A DNA stretch of 64,000 bases. Source: Micromonospora sp. NBC_01813. GTDB lineage: Bacteria; Actinomycetota; Actinomycetes; Mycobacteriales; Micromonosporaceae. The stretch's first letter is position 1. Each line of letters opens with the position of its first letter. Below, piece by piece: positions 53,294-62,500 of the stretch. The position numbers were made by a program, and so were the translations under genes. The stretch is from assembly GCF_035917335.1 (NCBI RefSeq), contig NZ_CP109067.1, forward strand, positions 2,913,001-2,977,000, given 5' to 3'. The notes under the pieces were generated by a model. The model was not told where the DNA came from. It did not search any database and saw only the letters and a list, made by a program, of their open reading frames with translations.

Positions 53294-54331
53294 TCAGCCC
53301 AACCGGGCGCGAATCGCCGCGACGATCTCCTCGACACTGCCGGCACCGGTGAAACCGGCCGCGAGCCGGTGCCCACCACCGCCGAGGGACACCGCGACCT
53401 GGCTGACGTCGACACCGCCCTTGCTGCGCATCGACACCGCCCAACTGGTCGGGGTCACCTGCTTGAGCACACAGCTCACATCAGCCTCGACAGTGCACCG
53501 GACCGAGTCGATCAGGGCTTCGAGCACGTACGGCGGCTGTCCATACGTCTCCAGGTCAGCCAGCGTGGCATAGGTCCAGACCAGGCCCCGACCGCCGGCC
53601 GCCGCCGGCTCCAGGGCGCTGCGTTGCAGCACCGCGCCGAACAGCCGGACCGCGCCGAACGGACGGCTGTCGAACACCCGGCGGGAGATCTCCGCCGGAC
53701 GGATCCCGGTGGCCAGCAGCCGCGCGGCCAACTCGTGCACCGCCGGGGTGGTCATGTCGAACCGGAACGAACCGGTATCGGTGACCAGGGCGATGTACAG
53801 GCACTCGGCGATCTGCTCGTCCAACGGCACACCGAGCCGCCCGAGCAATTGATCGACCACCACCGAGGTGGCCGCCGCGCCCGGGTCCACCAGATGGATG
53901 CCGCCGAACCGGGTGTTGGACGCGTGATGATCGACGACGATCGCCGTCGACGAGTCCATCCGCTGGGCCAACGGCCCGAGGCGGGACGCGGCGGCCACAT
54001 CGAAACAGAGCACCAGGTCCGGGTCCGTCCAGCTCTGGTCGGGCGGAACCAGCAACTCGGCGCCGGGCATGCCCTGCAACGACGGCGGCAGATCCTGACT
54101 GCCGGGGAACGTCGCCTGGATCGACCTGCCACCCAGGCTGCGCAGGCCGAGGCCGAATCCGAGCATGCTGCCGAGTGCGTCGCCATCCGGATTGACGTGG
54201 CAGAGCAGCAACACCCGCCCGCCGGTCGGCACCGCCTCGATCGCAGCCACCGCCGACGACCATTCACCCGGGGTCGGCCCGGCGGGCAGGTCGGTCGCGG
54301 TCGGGCCGGCCGGAGACGGCGCGGCGATCAT
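53294..54331 (-). CDS. nrnA: DHH-family phosphoesterase (NrnA-type nanoRNase / pAp phosphatase)
   Basis: A 345-residue DHH-DHHA1 enzyme. Motif I 'CHVNPDGDALGSMLG', motif III with 'VDHHASN' and the DHHA1 'GGGGHRLAAGFTG' are all present, giving the two-metal site. It degrades short oligonucleotides and 3'-phosphoadenosine phosphate, and mycobacterial homologues also cleave cyclic di-AMP and pApA. It overlaps the rbfA stop by 4 nt, the usual rbfA-nrnA coupling. Confidence 0.93.
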   Translation of the reverse strand: MIAAPSPAGPTATDLPAGPTPGEWSSAVAAIEAVPTGGRVLLLCHVNPDGDALGSMLGFGLGLRSLGGRSIQATFPGSQDLPPSLQGMPGAELLVPPDQSWTDPDLVLCFDVAAASRLGPLAQRMDSSTAIVVDHHASNTRFGGIHLVDPGAAATSVVVDQLLGRLGVPLDEQIAECLYIALVTDTGSFRFDMTTPAVHELAARLLATGIRPAEISRRVFDSRPFGAVRLFGAVLQRSALEPAAAGGRGLVWTYATLADLETYGQPPYVLEALIDSVRCTVEADVSCVLKQVTPTSWAVSMRSKGGVDVSQVAVSLGGGGHRLAAGFTGAGSVEEIVAAIRARLG

Positions 54332-54840
54332 CGGCGCGGCCCGCCCAGGTCCGGTTTGCCCGCCGGGGCCCCATCCGCCGCCGCCTCCTCGACCACCGCG
54401 TCGTCGTCGGTGTCGTCGGTGTCGTCGTCAGCCCGGTACGGCTCCGCGTCCCCGGCGTACTCGGCGTTCGCCGCGAGCCGCTGCACCTCGGCGTCGGCCG
54501 TCCGGGCCACGGTCAACAGATCGTCGATGTGCTTGGCGTGCTCCTGAACGTTGTCGAGGACGAAGGTGAGCGTCGGCGAGTGCCGCAGCCCCAACGCCTT
54601 GCCGACGGTGCTGCGCAGCAGGCCGTTCGCGCTGTCCAGGGCCGCCTTGGTGTCGGCCTCGGCGGCGGCGTCGCCGAGCACGGTGTAGAACACCGTCGCG
54701 TCGCGCAGGTCAGCGGTGATCCGCGAGTCGATGATGGTGATCATCCCGAGCCGAGGATCCTTGATCTGGGTACGCACCACCGAAGCCACCAGCTCGCGCA
54801 CGCGCTCCGCGTGCCTGCGTACCCGGGCCGGGTCCGTCAT
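54328..54840 (-). CDS. rbfA: 30S ribosome-binding factor A
   Basis: A 170-residue cold-shock and 30S-maturation factor with a KH-type fold: 'RVRELVASVVRTQIKDPRLG' and 'LGLRHSPTLTFVLDN' are conserved. The C-terminal 45 residues are an acidic Asp/Ala tail, longer than in E. coli RbfA. It lies after the DUF503 gene and is coupled to nrnA. Confidence 0.94.
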   Translation of the reverse strand: MTDPARVRRHAERVRELVASVVRTQIKDPRLGMITIIDSRITADLRDATVFYTVLGDAAAEADTKAALDSANGLLRSTVGKALGLRHSPTLTFVLDNVQEHAKHIDDLLTVARTADAEVQRLAANAEYAGDAEPYRADDDTDDTDDDAVVEEAAADGAPAGKPDLGGPRR

Positions 54841-54962
54841 CTTGCTACCTCCGCCATGTCCGTCAACGTGTCGACCCTACCTGTGTGTCGGCCGCCGGGT
54901 CGGGCGGTGCGGTGGCGTCGCCGACCGGCCCGGTGACCGCCTGCCTGGCCGCGCCGCCAGCG

Positions 54963-55256
54963 TCAATCGTCGGCACCATACAGACGGCGGCGGACGGACA
55001 GCAGCTCGATCTCCGGCCGCGCCGCCACCAGCCGCTCACAGTTGTCGAGTACTTCCCGTACGTGTGCCGCGTCGGCGGCGACCACCGCCACCGCGAGCTC
55101 CGCCCGGCCGTGCCGGTCCAACGCGCCGACCTCGGCGGCCGAAACCTCGAACCGGCGTAGCGCGGCGATGATCGGGCGGACGTACGAGCGCTTGGCCTTC
55201 AGCGACTGCGAGTCGCCGGGCAGCAGCATGTCGAAGATCGCGGTTCCGGTAAACAT
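54963..55256 (-). CDS. DUF503 protein (YlxP family)
   Basis: A 97-residue protein that matches DUF503/YlxP: 'SQSLKAKRSYVRPIIAALRR' and 'FEVSAAEVGALDRHGRAELA'. The family is always found between infB and rbfA and is presumed to act in ribosome assembly or RNA binding. It follows infB after a 162-bp gap that holds two strong hairpins. Confidence 0.92.
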   Translation of the reverse strand: MFTGTAIFDMLLPGDSQSLKAKRSYVRPIIAALRRFEVSAAEVGALDRHGRAELAVAVVAADAAHVREVLDNCERLVAARPEIELLSVRRRLYGADD

Positions 55257-55282
55257 CGCCCCGCAGGATACCCAACCGGGCC

Positions 55283-55318
55283 CGCGACGTCCGCCGACAT
55301 ATGCCAGCGGACGTCGCG
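55283..55318. promoter_or_regulatory. 12-bp inverted repeat downstream of infB
   Basis: CGCGACGTCCGC (55283-55294) and GCGGACGTCGCG (55307-55318) are exact complements with a 12-nt loop. The stem would be very stable in the infB-DUF503 read-through message. No T-run is seen. It may act as an attenuator, processing site or terminator-promoter junction. Confidence 0.55.
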
Positions 55319-55342
55319 TCCGCGAGCACGCCGCCGCATACG

Positions 55343-55395
55343 CCGACGGACGGCCGCGCCCGGCACGAGGTGCACCGGTCGCGACCGTCCGTCGG
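55343..55395. promoter_or_regulatory. 11-bp inverted repeat just after the infB stop
   Basis: CCGACGGACGG (55343-55353) pairs exactly with CCGTCCGTCGG (55385-55395) across a 31-nt loop. It lies 23 bp after the infB stop (55419) and before the 55283-55318 hairpin. The two stems have related CGTCCGYCG cores. Confidence 0.5.
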
Positions 55396-55418
55396 ATCGC
55401 CGATCCCCGATCAGCGGA

Positions 55419-58400
55419 TCAGGCGCGAACCTTCTCCCGCATCTCGAAGGTCTCGATGATGTCGCCAACCTGAAGGTTGTTGTAGTTGCCCAAGGTCAGA
55501 CCGCATTCGAAGCCCTCGCGGACCTCGGTCGCGTCGTCCTTGAAGCGCTTCAGCGAGCTGATCGTGACGTTGTCCGCCACCACAGCGCCGTCGCGCAACA
55601 GTCGCGCCTTGGCGTTGCGTCGGATGACCCCGGAGCGGACCATGCAGCCGGCGATGTTGCCGATCTTGGACGAGCGGAACACGTCGCGGATCTCCGCCGT
55701 GCCCAGCTCGACCTCCTCGTACTCCGGCTTGAGTAGGCCCTTGAGCGCTGCGTCGATCTCCTCGATGGCCTGGTAGATGACCGTGTAGTACCGGATCTCC
55801 ACGCCTTCGCGGTCGGCGATCTCCCGGACCTTGTTGGAGGCCCGGACGTTGAAGCCGATGATCGTCGCCGCCTCGGCGGACGCACTCGCGAGCATCACGT
55901 TGCTCTCGGTAATCGCACCCACGCCCCGGTCGAGGATCCGCAGTTGGACCTCCTCCGGGATGTCGAGCTTGAACAGCGCGTCCTCGAGTGCCTCGACCGA
56001 GCCGGAGACATCGCCCTTGAGGATCAGGTTGAGCGACGTCTTCTCGCCCTCCTTGATCTGCTCCATGAGCGTCTCCAGCGTCGCCCGGCCACGGGAGTTG
56101 GCGAAGCTCGCCGCCCGCCGCCGCGCCTGGCGCTGCTCGGCGATCTGCCGCACCGTCCGGTCGTCCTGCGCGGCGAGGAACGTGTCACCCGCGCTGGGTA
56201 CCGCGGTGAGACCAAGCACCAGAACCGGACGGGCCGGACCCGCCTCGGCGACCTGGTTGCCGTTCTCGTCGAGCATCGCCCGGACCCGGCCGTGCGCCCC
56301 ACCGGCGACGATCGAGTCACCGGTACGCAGGGTGCCCTTCTGCACCAGGACCGTGGCCACCGCGCCACGACCCTTGTCGAGGTGTGCCTCGATGGCGATG
56401 CCCTGGGCCGGACCGTCGATCGGTGCGGTGAGCTCGAGTGTCGCGTCGGCGGTCAGCAGCACCGCCTCCAACAACTCGTCGATGCCGAGCCCTGGCTTGG
56501 CCGCCACGTTGATGAACATGGTGTCGCCGCCGTACTCCTCGGCGACCAGACCGTATTCGGTCAACTGCTGGCGGACCTTGTCCGGGTTGGCCTCGGGCTT
56601 GTCGACCTTGTTGACCGCGACCACGATCGGCACGTCCGCCGCCTTGGCGTGGTTGAGCGCCTCGATGGTCTGCGGCATCACGCCGTCGTCCGCCGCGACC
56701 ACCAGCACCACGATGTCGGTGACCTGGGCACCACGGGCACGCATGGCGGTGAACGCCTCGTGACCCGGGGTGTCGATGAAGGTCAACGCCCGCTCGGTCC
56801 CGGCGTGCGGCACGCGCACCTGGTACGCGCCGATGTGCTGGGTGATTCCGCCGGCCTCGTCGTCGACCAGGTTGGTCTTGCGGATCGCGTCGAGCAGCTT
56901 GGTCTTACCGTGGTCGACGTGACCCATCACGGTCACCACCGGTGGCCGGGTGACCAGCCGGTCGGAGGCCACCTCGGCGTCGAGGTCGATGTTGAACTGC
57001 GCGAGCAGTTCACGGTCCTCGTCCTCCGGGCTGACGATCTGGATGTCGAACCCGAGGTGCTCGCCGAGCAGGTGCAGGGTCTCGTCCGAGCAGGACTGGG
57101 TCGCGGTGACCATCTCGCCCAGGTTGAACATCTCCTGGACCAGCGATCCCGGATTCGCGTTGATCTTGTCTGCGAAGTCCGACAACGAGGCACCACGCGA
57201 CAGCCGCACCACCTGGCCCTGGCCACGGGGTGCACCCGAGCTCATGGTCGGCGCGGAGAGGTTGTCGAATTCCTGTCTGCGCTGCTTCTTCGACTTGCGG
57301 CCACGGGTCGGCCGGCCGCCGGGGCGTCCGAACGCACCCGCCGCACCGCCGCCACGGCCACGGCCGCCGCCACCCGGGCGACCGCCGCCGCCAGCCGGCG
57401 CACCGGGACGGAAGCCGCCACCGGCACCAGCACCACCACCGGGACCGCCACGGTAACCACCGCCGCCACCGGCACCAGCACCACCACCGGGACCGCCACG
57501 GTAACCACCGCCGCCACCGGCACCAGCACCACCACCGGGACCGCCACGGTAACCACCGCCGCCACCGCCGCCGGGACCACCGCGACCAGCGCCACCGGGA
57601 CCACCCGGGCGTCCGGCACCGCCGCCGCCGGGACCGCCGCCAGGGCGGCCGGGACGCTGCGAAGGCATGGATGCCGGGCTCGGCCGAGGCGGCATCGACG
57701 CCGGGCTCGGCCGGGGCGGCATCGACGCCGGGTTGGGCCGAGGCCCACCGCTGGCCGCCGGCCGCTGGCCACTACCCTGGGTGATGCCGAACGGGTTGTT
57801 GCCGCCGCTACGCGCGGGCGGACGGGCCCCCGGACGGCCGGGCGCCGATGGCGCACCGGGCCCGGACGGTCGGCCACCGCCGGCCGCCCGGCCGGCGGCC
57901 GGGCTACCTGGACGCGGCGGTACCGCACCTGGACCTGGCCTGGGCCCGGTCCGCTGGCCACCACCCTCGGCCGGCGGCTCCCGGCGGGTCGTGTCGCGCT
58001 GCTTCGCCGCCTGCTGGGCGGCCTTGACGTTGGCTTCCTGTTCAGCCTTGAGAGCAGCCGCCCGAGCCTCTGCGGCGGCCACCTCGATGTCGTGCGCGCT
58101 CGCCGGCTTGGCGACCGGTGCCGCCGACGGCGGCGGTCCGGGCACCGGGCCCTTGGGGCGCATCGGCGACGGCGCTGCCGGCCGGCGCGGCGGTGCCGGC
58201 CGGGCGGAGATTCTCGATTCGGTGCCGCTCGGCGACGGCGCGGCCGAGGCTGCCGGCGCTGCGGCCGGTGCCTGGGCGGATGCCGCGAACGCACCACGGA
58301 GGCGTCGGGCGACCGGTGCTTCCACCGTGCTCGACGCGGATTTGACGAACTCGCCCATCTCCTTGAGTTTGGCGAGAACGGTCTTACTCTCGACCCCGAG

Positions 58401-58439
58401 CTCTTTGGCTAGCTCGTGTACGCGGGCCTTGCCTGCCAC
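55419..58439 (-). CDS. infB: Translation initiation factor IF-2
   Basis: A 1006-residue GTPase that delivers initiator tRNA to the 30S subunit. An N-terminal helical IF2-N domain ('[20 protein letters not shown]') is followed by a very long low-complexity region (about 60-400) of Ala/Pro/Arg and then Gly/Tyr/Arg. This region includes three copies of a 16-residue Gly-rich repeat. The G-domain has G1 'GHVDHGKT' and G4 'NKVDKP'. The rest is typical IF2. The GTG at 58439 (VAGKARV) was chosen for the conserved start and GAGGAG 4 nt upstream. It follows ylxR. Confidence 0.95.
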   Translation of the reverse strand: MAGKARVHELAKELGVESKTVLAKLKEMGEFVKSASSTVEAPVARRLRGAFAASAQAPAAAPAASAAPSPSGTESRISARPAPPRRPAAPSPMRPKGPVPGPPPSAAPVAKPASAHDIEVAAAEARAAALKAEQEANVKAAQQAAKQRDTTRREPPAEGGGQRTGPRPGPGAVPPRPGSPAAGRAAGGGRPSGPGAPSAPGRPGARPPARSGGNNPFGITQGSGQRPAASGGPRPNPASMPPRPSPASMPPRPSPASMPSQRPGRPGGGPGGGGAGRPGGPGGAGRGGPGGGGGGGYRGGPGGGAGAGGGGGYRGGPGGGAGAGGGGGYRGGPGGGAGAGGGFRPGAPAGGGGRPGGGGRGRGGGAAGAFGRPGGRPTRGRKSKKQRRQEFDNLSAPTMSSGAPRGQGQVVRLSRGASLSDFADKINANPGSLVQEMFNLGEMVTATQSCSDETLHLLGEHLGFDIQIVSPEDEDRELLAQFNIDLDAEVASDRLVTRPPVVTVMGHVDHGKTKLLDAIRKTNLVDDEAGGITQHIGAYQVRVPHAGTERALTFIDTPGHEAFTAMRARGAQVTDIVVLVVAADDGVMPQTIEALNHAKAADVPIVVAVNKVDKPEANPDKVRQQLTEYGLVAEEYGGDTMFINVAAKPGLGIDELLEAVLLTADATLELTAPIDGPAQGIAIEAHLDKGRGAVATVLVQKGTLRTGDSIVAGGAHGRVRAMLDENGNQVAEAGPARPVLVLGLTAVPSAGDTFLAAQDDRTVRQIAEQRQARRRAASFANSRGRATLETLMEQIKEGEKTSLNLILKGDVSGSVEALEDALFKLDIPEEVQLRILDRGVGAITESNVMLASASAEAATIIGFNVRASNKVREIADREGVEIRYYTVIYQAIEEIDAALKGLLKPEYEEVELGTAEIRDVFRSSKIGNIAGCMVRSGVIRRNAKARLLRDGAVVADNVTISSLKRFKDDATEVREGFECGLTLGNYNNLQVGDIIETFEMREKVRA
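57425..57572. repeat. 48-bp in-frame tandem repeat inside infB
   Basis: The marker CGGTAACC occurs at 57451, 57499 and 57547, giving a period of 48 bp and three nearly identical units. Each encodes 16 residues with a [10 protein letters not shown] core. The repeats lie in the linker between the IF2-N and G domains. Copy number should vary between strains by slippage. Confidence 0.85.
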
Positions 58440-58532
58440 TGCACTCCTCACTCCGAGGTCGTGCGGGCAGCACCCGCAGCGACCTCACTCGTGCACTTGA
58501 AGCCTGATCATTGCTGGGACTTCATCGTGTGC

Positions 58533-58865
58533 TCATGTCCGTCGTCCTACCTTGCTGTGCGACCCTCGTCCGGCCGGATGACCGGACGTAGCGGTTGACT
58601 CGCGAATGTACTCAGCCAGCTCCTCGGTGTCGACGACACCGGTGAGCCGCAACGCCCGCCCGAAGGCGCGACGCCGCTGTGCCAGCTCGAGACACATCGG
58701 TTCGGGGTGTAGATGAGCGCCCCGCCCCGGCAGACCACGGATCGGATCGGGTCGCAGGCGACGTTCCTGCTCGCCTCCGACCACGACGAACCGTAGTAGG
58801 TCGTGAACCGCTGCACGTTGCCGACAGCCCACGCAGGTGCGCTCCGGCGACGCGCGTCGTACCAC
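58533..58865 (-). CDS. ylxR: YlxR family RNA-binding protein (DUF448)
   Basis: A 110-residue protein with the YlxR signature 'ERTCVGCRQRAAVHDLLRFV' and 'GRGAHLHPEPMCLELAQRRR', forming a basic RNA-binding pocket. It lies between nusA (9 nt upstream) and infB, its universal place. Members bind RNA, and in some bacteria affect RNase P activity. GTG start. The C-terminal 25 residues are an unconserved Ser/Gly tail. Confidence 0.92.
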   Translation of the reverse strand: MVRRASPERTCVGCRQRAAVHDLLRFVVVGGEQERRLRPDPIRGLPGRGAHLHPEPMCLELAQRRRAFGRALRLTGVVDTEELAEYIRESTATSGHPAGRGSHSKVGRRT

Positions 58866-58874
58866 GAGAAAAGT

Positions 58875-59912
58875 CTACCCCGACGCGCCCGAGACCGCGC
58901 CGCCCGGTTCCGGAGCGGGATCACGACCCACCGAGGCGGCCTCCGTGTCGGGCCGGATGTCGATCCGCCAACCGGTCAGCCGGGCAGCAAGCCGGGCATT
59001 CTGCCCTTCCCGCCCGATAGCCAACGAAAGCTGGAAATCCGGCACGGTCACCCGCGCCGCCCGACTGAGGGCGTCCACCACCTCGACCCGTAGCGCCTTC
59101 GCCGGTGACAGTGCGTTACCCACGAAGGTGGCCGGATCCTCCGACCAGTCGATGATGTCGATCTTCTCTCCGTGCAGCTCGCTCATCACAGCTCGGACCC
59201 GTTGGCCCATCGGCCCGATGCAGGCGCCCTTGGCATTGACCCCGGAAGTCATCGACCGCACCGCGATCTTGGTCCGGTGGCCCGCCTCCCGGGCGATGGC
59301 GGCGATCTCCACCGTGCCGTCGGCGATCTCCGGAACCTCCAGGGCGAAGAGCTTCTTCACCAGATTGGGATGCGACCGCGACAGGGTGATCTGCGCACCC
59401 CGGAAGCCCTTGGCCACGTGCACGACCACACAGCGGATCCGCTGCCCGTGCGGGTACGTCTCCCCCGGCACCTGTTCCGAGTTGGGCAGCACCGCCTCCA
59501 CCTTGCCCAGGTCGACCGAGACGATGCCCTTCTCCGAGCGCGCCTCGTGCGCCTGGATCACCCCGGTGACCAGGTCACCGTCGCGGCCGGCGTACTCACC
59601 GAAGTGCACCTCGTCGGTGGCCTCCCGCAGCCGCTGCAGAATCACCTGCTTGGCGGTCATTGCGGCGATCCGCCCGAAGTCGTGCGGGGTGTCCTCCCAC
59701 TCCCGCAGCATGGTGCCGTCGGCGTCGAACTCCTGTGCGTACACCAGGGCCATGCCACTCTTGCGGTCGATCTCGACCCGCGCGTGGCTCTCGGCCCCCT
59801 CGGTGTGCCGGTAGGCGGTCAGCAGCGCGGCCTCGATTGCCGAGAGAATCGTGTCGAACGGGATCTCCCGCTCGCGCTCCAGTGCGCGCAGCGCCGCGAG
59901 GTCGATGTTCAC
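58875..59912 (-). CDS. nusA: Transcription termination/antitermination factor NusA
   Basis: A 345-residue factor that binds RNA polymerase and controls pausing, termination and antitermination. The N-terminal domain, S1 ('[20 protein letters not shown]'), and KH1/KH2 ('[18 protein letters not shown]', '[17 protein letters not shown]') are all present. As in other actinobacteria, it lacks the C-terminal acidic repeats of E. coli NusA. Its start overlaps the rimP stop by 4 nt. Confidence 0.95.
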   Translation of the reverse strand: MNIDLAALRALEREREIPFDTILSAIEAALLTAYRHTEGAESHARVEIDRKSGMALVYAQEFDADGTMLREWEDTPHDFGRIAAMTAKQVILQRLREATDEVHFGEYAGRDGDLVTGVIQAHEARSEKGIVSVDLGKVEAVLPNSEQVPGETYPHGQRIRCVVVHVAKGFRGAQITLSRSHPNLVKKLFALEVPEIADGTVEIAAIAREAGHRTKIAVRSMTSGVNAKGACIGPMGQRVRAVMSELHGEKIDIIDWSEDPATFVGNALSPAKALRVEVVDALSRAARVTVPDFQLSLAIGREGQNARLAARLTGWRIDIRPDTEAASVGRDPAPEPGGAVSGASG

Positions 59913-60559
59913 CTCTCCTCGTCCTCCACTTCGTCGTCGTCAGCCGTGCCGTCCAGATCCATCAGGTCGTCGTCCTCGACCTCGTCAATACGGTTGAACT
60001 CCAGCTGGACCCGGCCCGGGCCGAGATCCTCGTACGGCCACTGCCGCACGTCGCCGTCGACGTCGAGGCGCACCGAGCTGTCATCGGCGGCGACGACCCG
60101 CCCGGTGACCTGACGCTGCCCCGCCATCACCTGCACCAGCCGACCGGTGTTACGGCGCCAGTGCCGGGGCAGCCGCAGCGGCCGGTCCACGCCGGGCGAG
60201 CTGACCTCGAGTTGGTATTCGCCGGGAATCAGCTCCGCTCCGGTCGCCGAATCCGCCTCGTCGAGCGCCGCGGAGATCGACCGGGACACCACCGCCACCG
60301 CGTCCAGCCCGACGCCGCCGTCGGCGTCGACCATCACCCGGACCAGATGCCGACGCCCCGCCCGGGACACCGACACGTCCTCCAGGTCGAACCCGGCCGA
60401 CTGCACGACCGGCTCGATCACCGCACGAAGCCGCTCGCGCCGGGCACCAGGGTCGACCCGGGGTCGAGAACCACCCTCCGGGCGGGGCCGAGGCGCGGTG
60501 ACGGCCCGGCGGGAGCGGGATCCGGGTGACCTGCCATCGGCACGGTCACGCTGTGTCAT
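59909..60559 (-). CDS. rimP: Ribosome maturation factor RimP
   Basis: A 216-residue 30S assembly factor. A basic disordered N-terminus of about 40 residues precedes the RimP core ('[20 protein letters not shown]', '[12 protein letters not shown]'). A strongly acidic tail ([13 protein letters not shown]...) ends it. The ATG at 60559 was chosen because AAGGG stands 7 nt upstream; the long open frame above it has no support. It heads the rimP-nusA-ylxR-infB operon. The 293-bp upstream gap contains a small CGGATG...CATCCG hairpin (60621-60637) but no clear promoter. Confidence 0.93.
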   Translation of the reverse strand: MTQRDRADGRSPGSRSRRAVTAPRPRPEGGSRPRVDPGARRERLRAVIEPVVQSAGFDLEDVSVSRAGRRHLVRVMVDADGGVGLDAVAVVSRSISAALDEADSATGAELIPGEYQLEVSSPGVDRPLRLPRHWRRNTGRLVQVMAGQRQVTGRVVAADDSSVRLDVDGDVRQWPYEDLGPGRVQLEFNRIDEVEDDDLMDLDGTADDDEVEDEER

Positions 60560-60852
60560 CTCCGCACCCTTCACCGTCATCGTCTTCAGGTATCTGCCAT
60601 AGCGGCACCAGTAGCACCGCCGGATGCGAATCATCCGTGACTGGGCAGAGCGTAACGCGCTCCCGAGGCGATCGACCGCCCGGCGCACCGACGAAAGCCC
60701 GCACCGGGCACATGCTGCGTCAAGGACCACCGACAGCACCCTGCGTCGTCGTTTCGTGACCGCACGACCGAACCGTCCCGCCCGCCCCGACGGGCCCCGC
60801 GGCGAGATCGGGGCGGCCGGTTCGCGTGGTACCGGCTCGATAGCCGCCGGCG

Positions 60853-61431
60853 ATGGTGTTGACTAGCCCGGTGCTCAGCTCGAACCAACCCGGCCGGCAC
60901 ACCGCCGCCACATGCGGTCGCCGTGGCGTGCTCCGAGGCGCGGTAGGCGCGGTGATCGCCGTCGCCGTACCCGGCGTCCTCGCCGGCTGCGAACTACCGG
61001 GCCGTACCCCGGACCCTGACCCTGAGCCCGACCCGCTCGCCGGCCTTCTCGCCGCCACCGTGGAGCTGGCCGGGCAGTACGACGAGGCCATCCGCTCGGT
61101 CGCCGATCTCGGCACCGTCCTGGCGCCGATCGCCGCGACCCACCGGACGCATGCCGAGGAGCTCGGTCGGATCACCGGCATCGCGCTACCCACCGCCACC
61201 GCCGACCCCACGCGGGCCGGGTCCGACCCGGCCGGTACCTCCAGCCCACCGGCACCGCCAGCGGATCTTCCTCCGGCGGATCCGACGGCCACCATCGCCG
61301 CGCTACGGGCCGCCGAGGAGGCGGCCGGCGCGGCGGCGGCCGACGCGTGCCGCAGCGCCCCGGCGGAACGCGCCGCGCTGCTGGGCTCGATCGCCGCCGC
61401 CCGCGCTTGTCACCTGGAGGTTCTTCCGTGA
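60853..61431 (+). CDS. Exported lipoprotein with ferritin-like helical domain
   Basis: A 192-residue protein. A twin-arginine 'CGRRGVLRGAVG' segment leads into a hydrophobic stretch ending in a lipobox LAGC (about residues 43-46), then a Pro/Asp linker. The rest is helical with 'YDEAIRSVADLGTVLAPIAA', 'HRTHAEELGRITG' and 'SIAAARACHLEVLP', resembling the helices of ferritin-like domains and of the DUF4439 protein encoded immediately downstream. Function unknown. It is divergent from the rimP operon, a conserved pairing in actinomycetes as recalled without a search. Confidence 0.72.
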   Translation: MVLTSPVLSSNQPGRHTAATCGRRGVLRGAVGAVIAVAVPGVLAGCELPGRTPDPDPEPDPLAGLLAATVELAGQYDEAIRSVADLGTVLAPIAATHRTHAEELGRITGIALPTATADPTRAGSDPAGTSSPPAPPADLPPADPTATIAALRAAEEAAGAAAADACRSAPAERAALLGSIAAARACHLEVLP

Positions 61432-61455
61432 CCGCAGCGACCCGCACGAAGGGCG

Positions 61456-61881
61456 GTGCCCGCCGTGGCTGACCAGTGGGAACTCGCTCTGGCCGCCGAA
61501 CACGCGGCGATCTTCGCGTACGGCCGGCTCGGCGTGCATCTGCGCGGCGAAGCGGTACAGCGGGCGCGAACCGCCGAAGCGACCCACCGCGCCCGACGCG
61601 ACCAGCTGATCCTGCGGTCCGCCGGCAACGACCCGGTGCCGTTGGATCCCGCCTACCAGCTGCCGTTCCCGCTGACCGATCAGGCCAGCGCGGTACGGCT
61701 GGCGGCCGAGGTGGAGGAACGCACCGCCGCGGTCTGGCGGGCCGTGCTGCCGGTCTCCGAGGGTGCGCAACGCGAGGGGGCGCTCGCCGCGTTGGTCGAG
61801 TACGCGGTCCAGGCGACCCGCTGGCGGCAGGCCGCCGGAATCACCCCGGCCGCCCCGACCTGGCCAGGACGGCCGGACTGA
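61456..61881 (+). CDS. DUF4439 ferritin-like protein
   Basis: A 141-residue four-helix protein with 'WELALAAEHAAIFAYGRLGV', 'RRDQLILRS' and 'ALVEYAVQATRWRQAAGI', the DUF4439 pattern. Glutamate and histidine positions (E16-H18 region, 'EATHRARRDQ') could form a di-iron or similar site. It begins 24 bp after the lipoprotein gene and probably shares its transcript. The GTG at 61465 is an equally good start (GAAGGG 11 nt upstream). Function unknown. Confidence 0.78.
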   Translation: MPAVADQWELALAAEHAAIFAYGRLGVHLRGEAVQRARTAEATHRARRDQLILRSAGNDPVPLDPAYQLPFPLTDQASAVRLAAEVEERTAAVWRAVLPVSEGAQREGALAALVEYAVQATRWRQAAGITPAAPTWPGRPD

Positions 61882-61929
61882 CGTCACCCGATCGGGAATT
61901 CATGTTCCCAGTTGCCGCCCACCTACTCG

Positions 61930-61939
61930 GTATGCATAC
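61930..61939. promoter_or_regulatory. Palindrome GTATGCATAC upstream of the PadR gene
   Basis: GTATGCATAC is a perfect 10-bp palindrome ending 9 nt before the ATG of the PadR regulator. It contains a TATGCAT that could serve as -10. The position suggests autoregulation by the PadR protein, though the sequence does not match a known PadR box. Confidence 0.4.
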
Positions 61940-61948
61940 TCGGGTGGC

Positions 61949-62500
61949 ATGTCGATCCGCCATGGCCTGCTCGCGCTGCTCGACCGGAGCCCGATGTACG
62001 GCTACCAGCTACGCGCGAACTTCGAGGAGTCCACGGGCGGTGCGTGGCAACTCAACATCGGTCAGGTCTACACCACGCTCGCCCGGCTGGAGCGCGACGG
62101 TCTGGTCCGTCCGCTAGCGGCGAACGACGGTGGACAGCGGCCGTTCGAGATCACCGTGGCGGGTCGCGGGGAGCTGGCGATGTGGTTCGACACACCGGTG
62201 ACCCGTGCGACACGGCCCCGTGACGAGCTGACGATCAAGTTGGCGCTGGCGCTGAGCACCCCGCTGGTCGACGCGGCGCGGGTGCTCGCCGCCCAGCGCA
62301 CCGCGAGCATGACGGAGCTGCGGAGCCTGGTCCAGGCACGGCGGCGGGTCGAATCCGGTGACCGGGCCCGGCAACTGGCCCTCGACGCGCTGGTGTTCCA
62401 GGTCGAGGCGGAAATACGCTGGCTCGATCACTGCGAGGCCACCGTACTGCCGGGTCAGGACAGCCCCACGCCGGCGCCCACCAGCCGCCCGACCAGATAG
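61949..62500 (+). CDS. PadR-family transcriptional regulator
   Basis: A 183-residue regulator with the PadR winged helix (about 1-75: 'GLLALLDRSPMYGYQLRANF', 'NIGQVYTTLARLERDGLV') and the C-terminal dimerisation helices of the PadR/AphA subgroup (about 95-175). The ATG at 61949 is chosen to give the canonical N-terminus. Members repress exporter or detoxification genes and respond to small molecules. The target is unknown; the nearest transporter (VIT1-like) is convergent and overlaps by 46 bp. Confidence 0.88.
   Translation: MSIRHGLLALLDRSPMYGYQLRANFEESTGGAWQLNIGQVYTTLARLERDGLVRPLAANDGGQRPFEITVAGRGELAMWFDTPVTRATRPRDELTIKLALALSTPLVDAARVLAAQRTASMTELRSLVQARRRVESGDRARQLALDALVFQVEAEIRWLDHCEATVLPGQDSPTPAPTSRPTR

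Noticed and set aside
57425-57572. Regularly spaced repeats that could suggest a CRISPR array
   Set aside because: Units are contiguous with no spacers, are in frame in infB and encode a Gly-rich linker; no cas genes are present.
55944-58412. 822-codon plus-strand frame opposite infB with Thr/Ala repeats
   Set aside because: The apparent repeats are just the complement of the infB glycine-rich array, and infB is clearly real.
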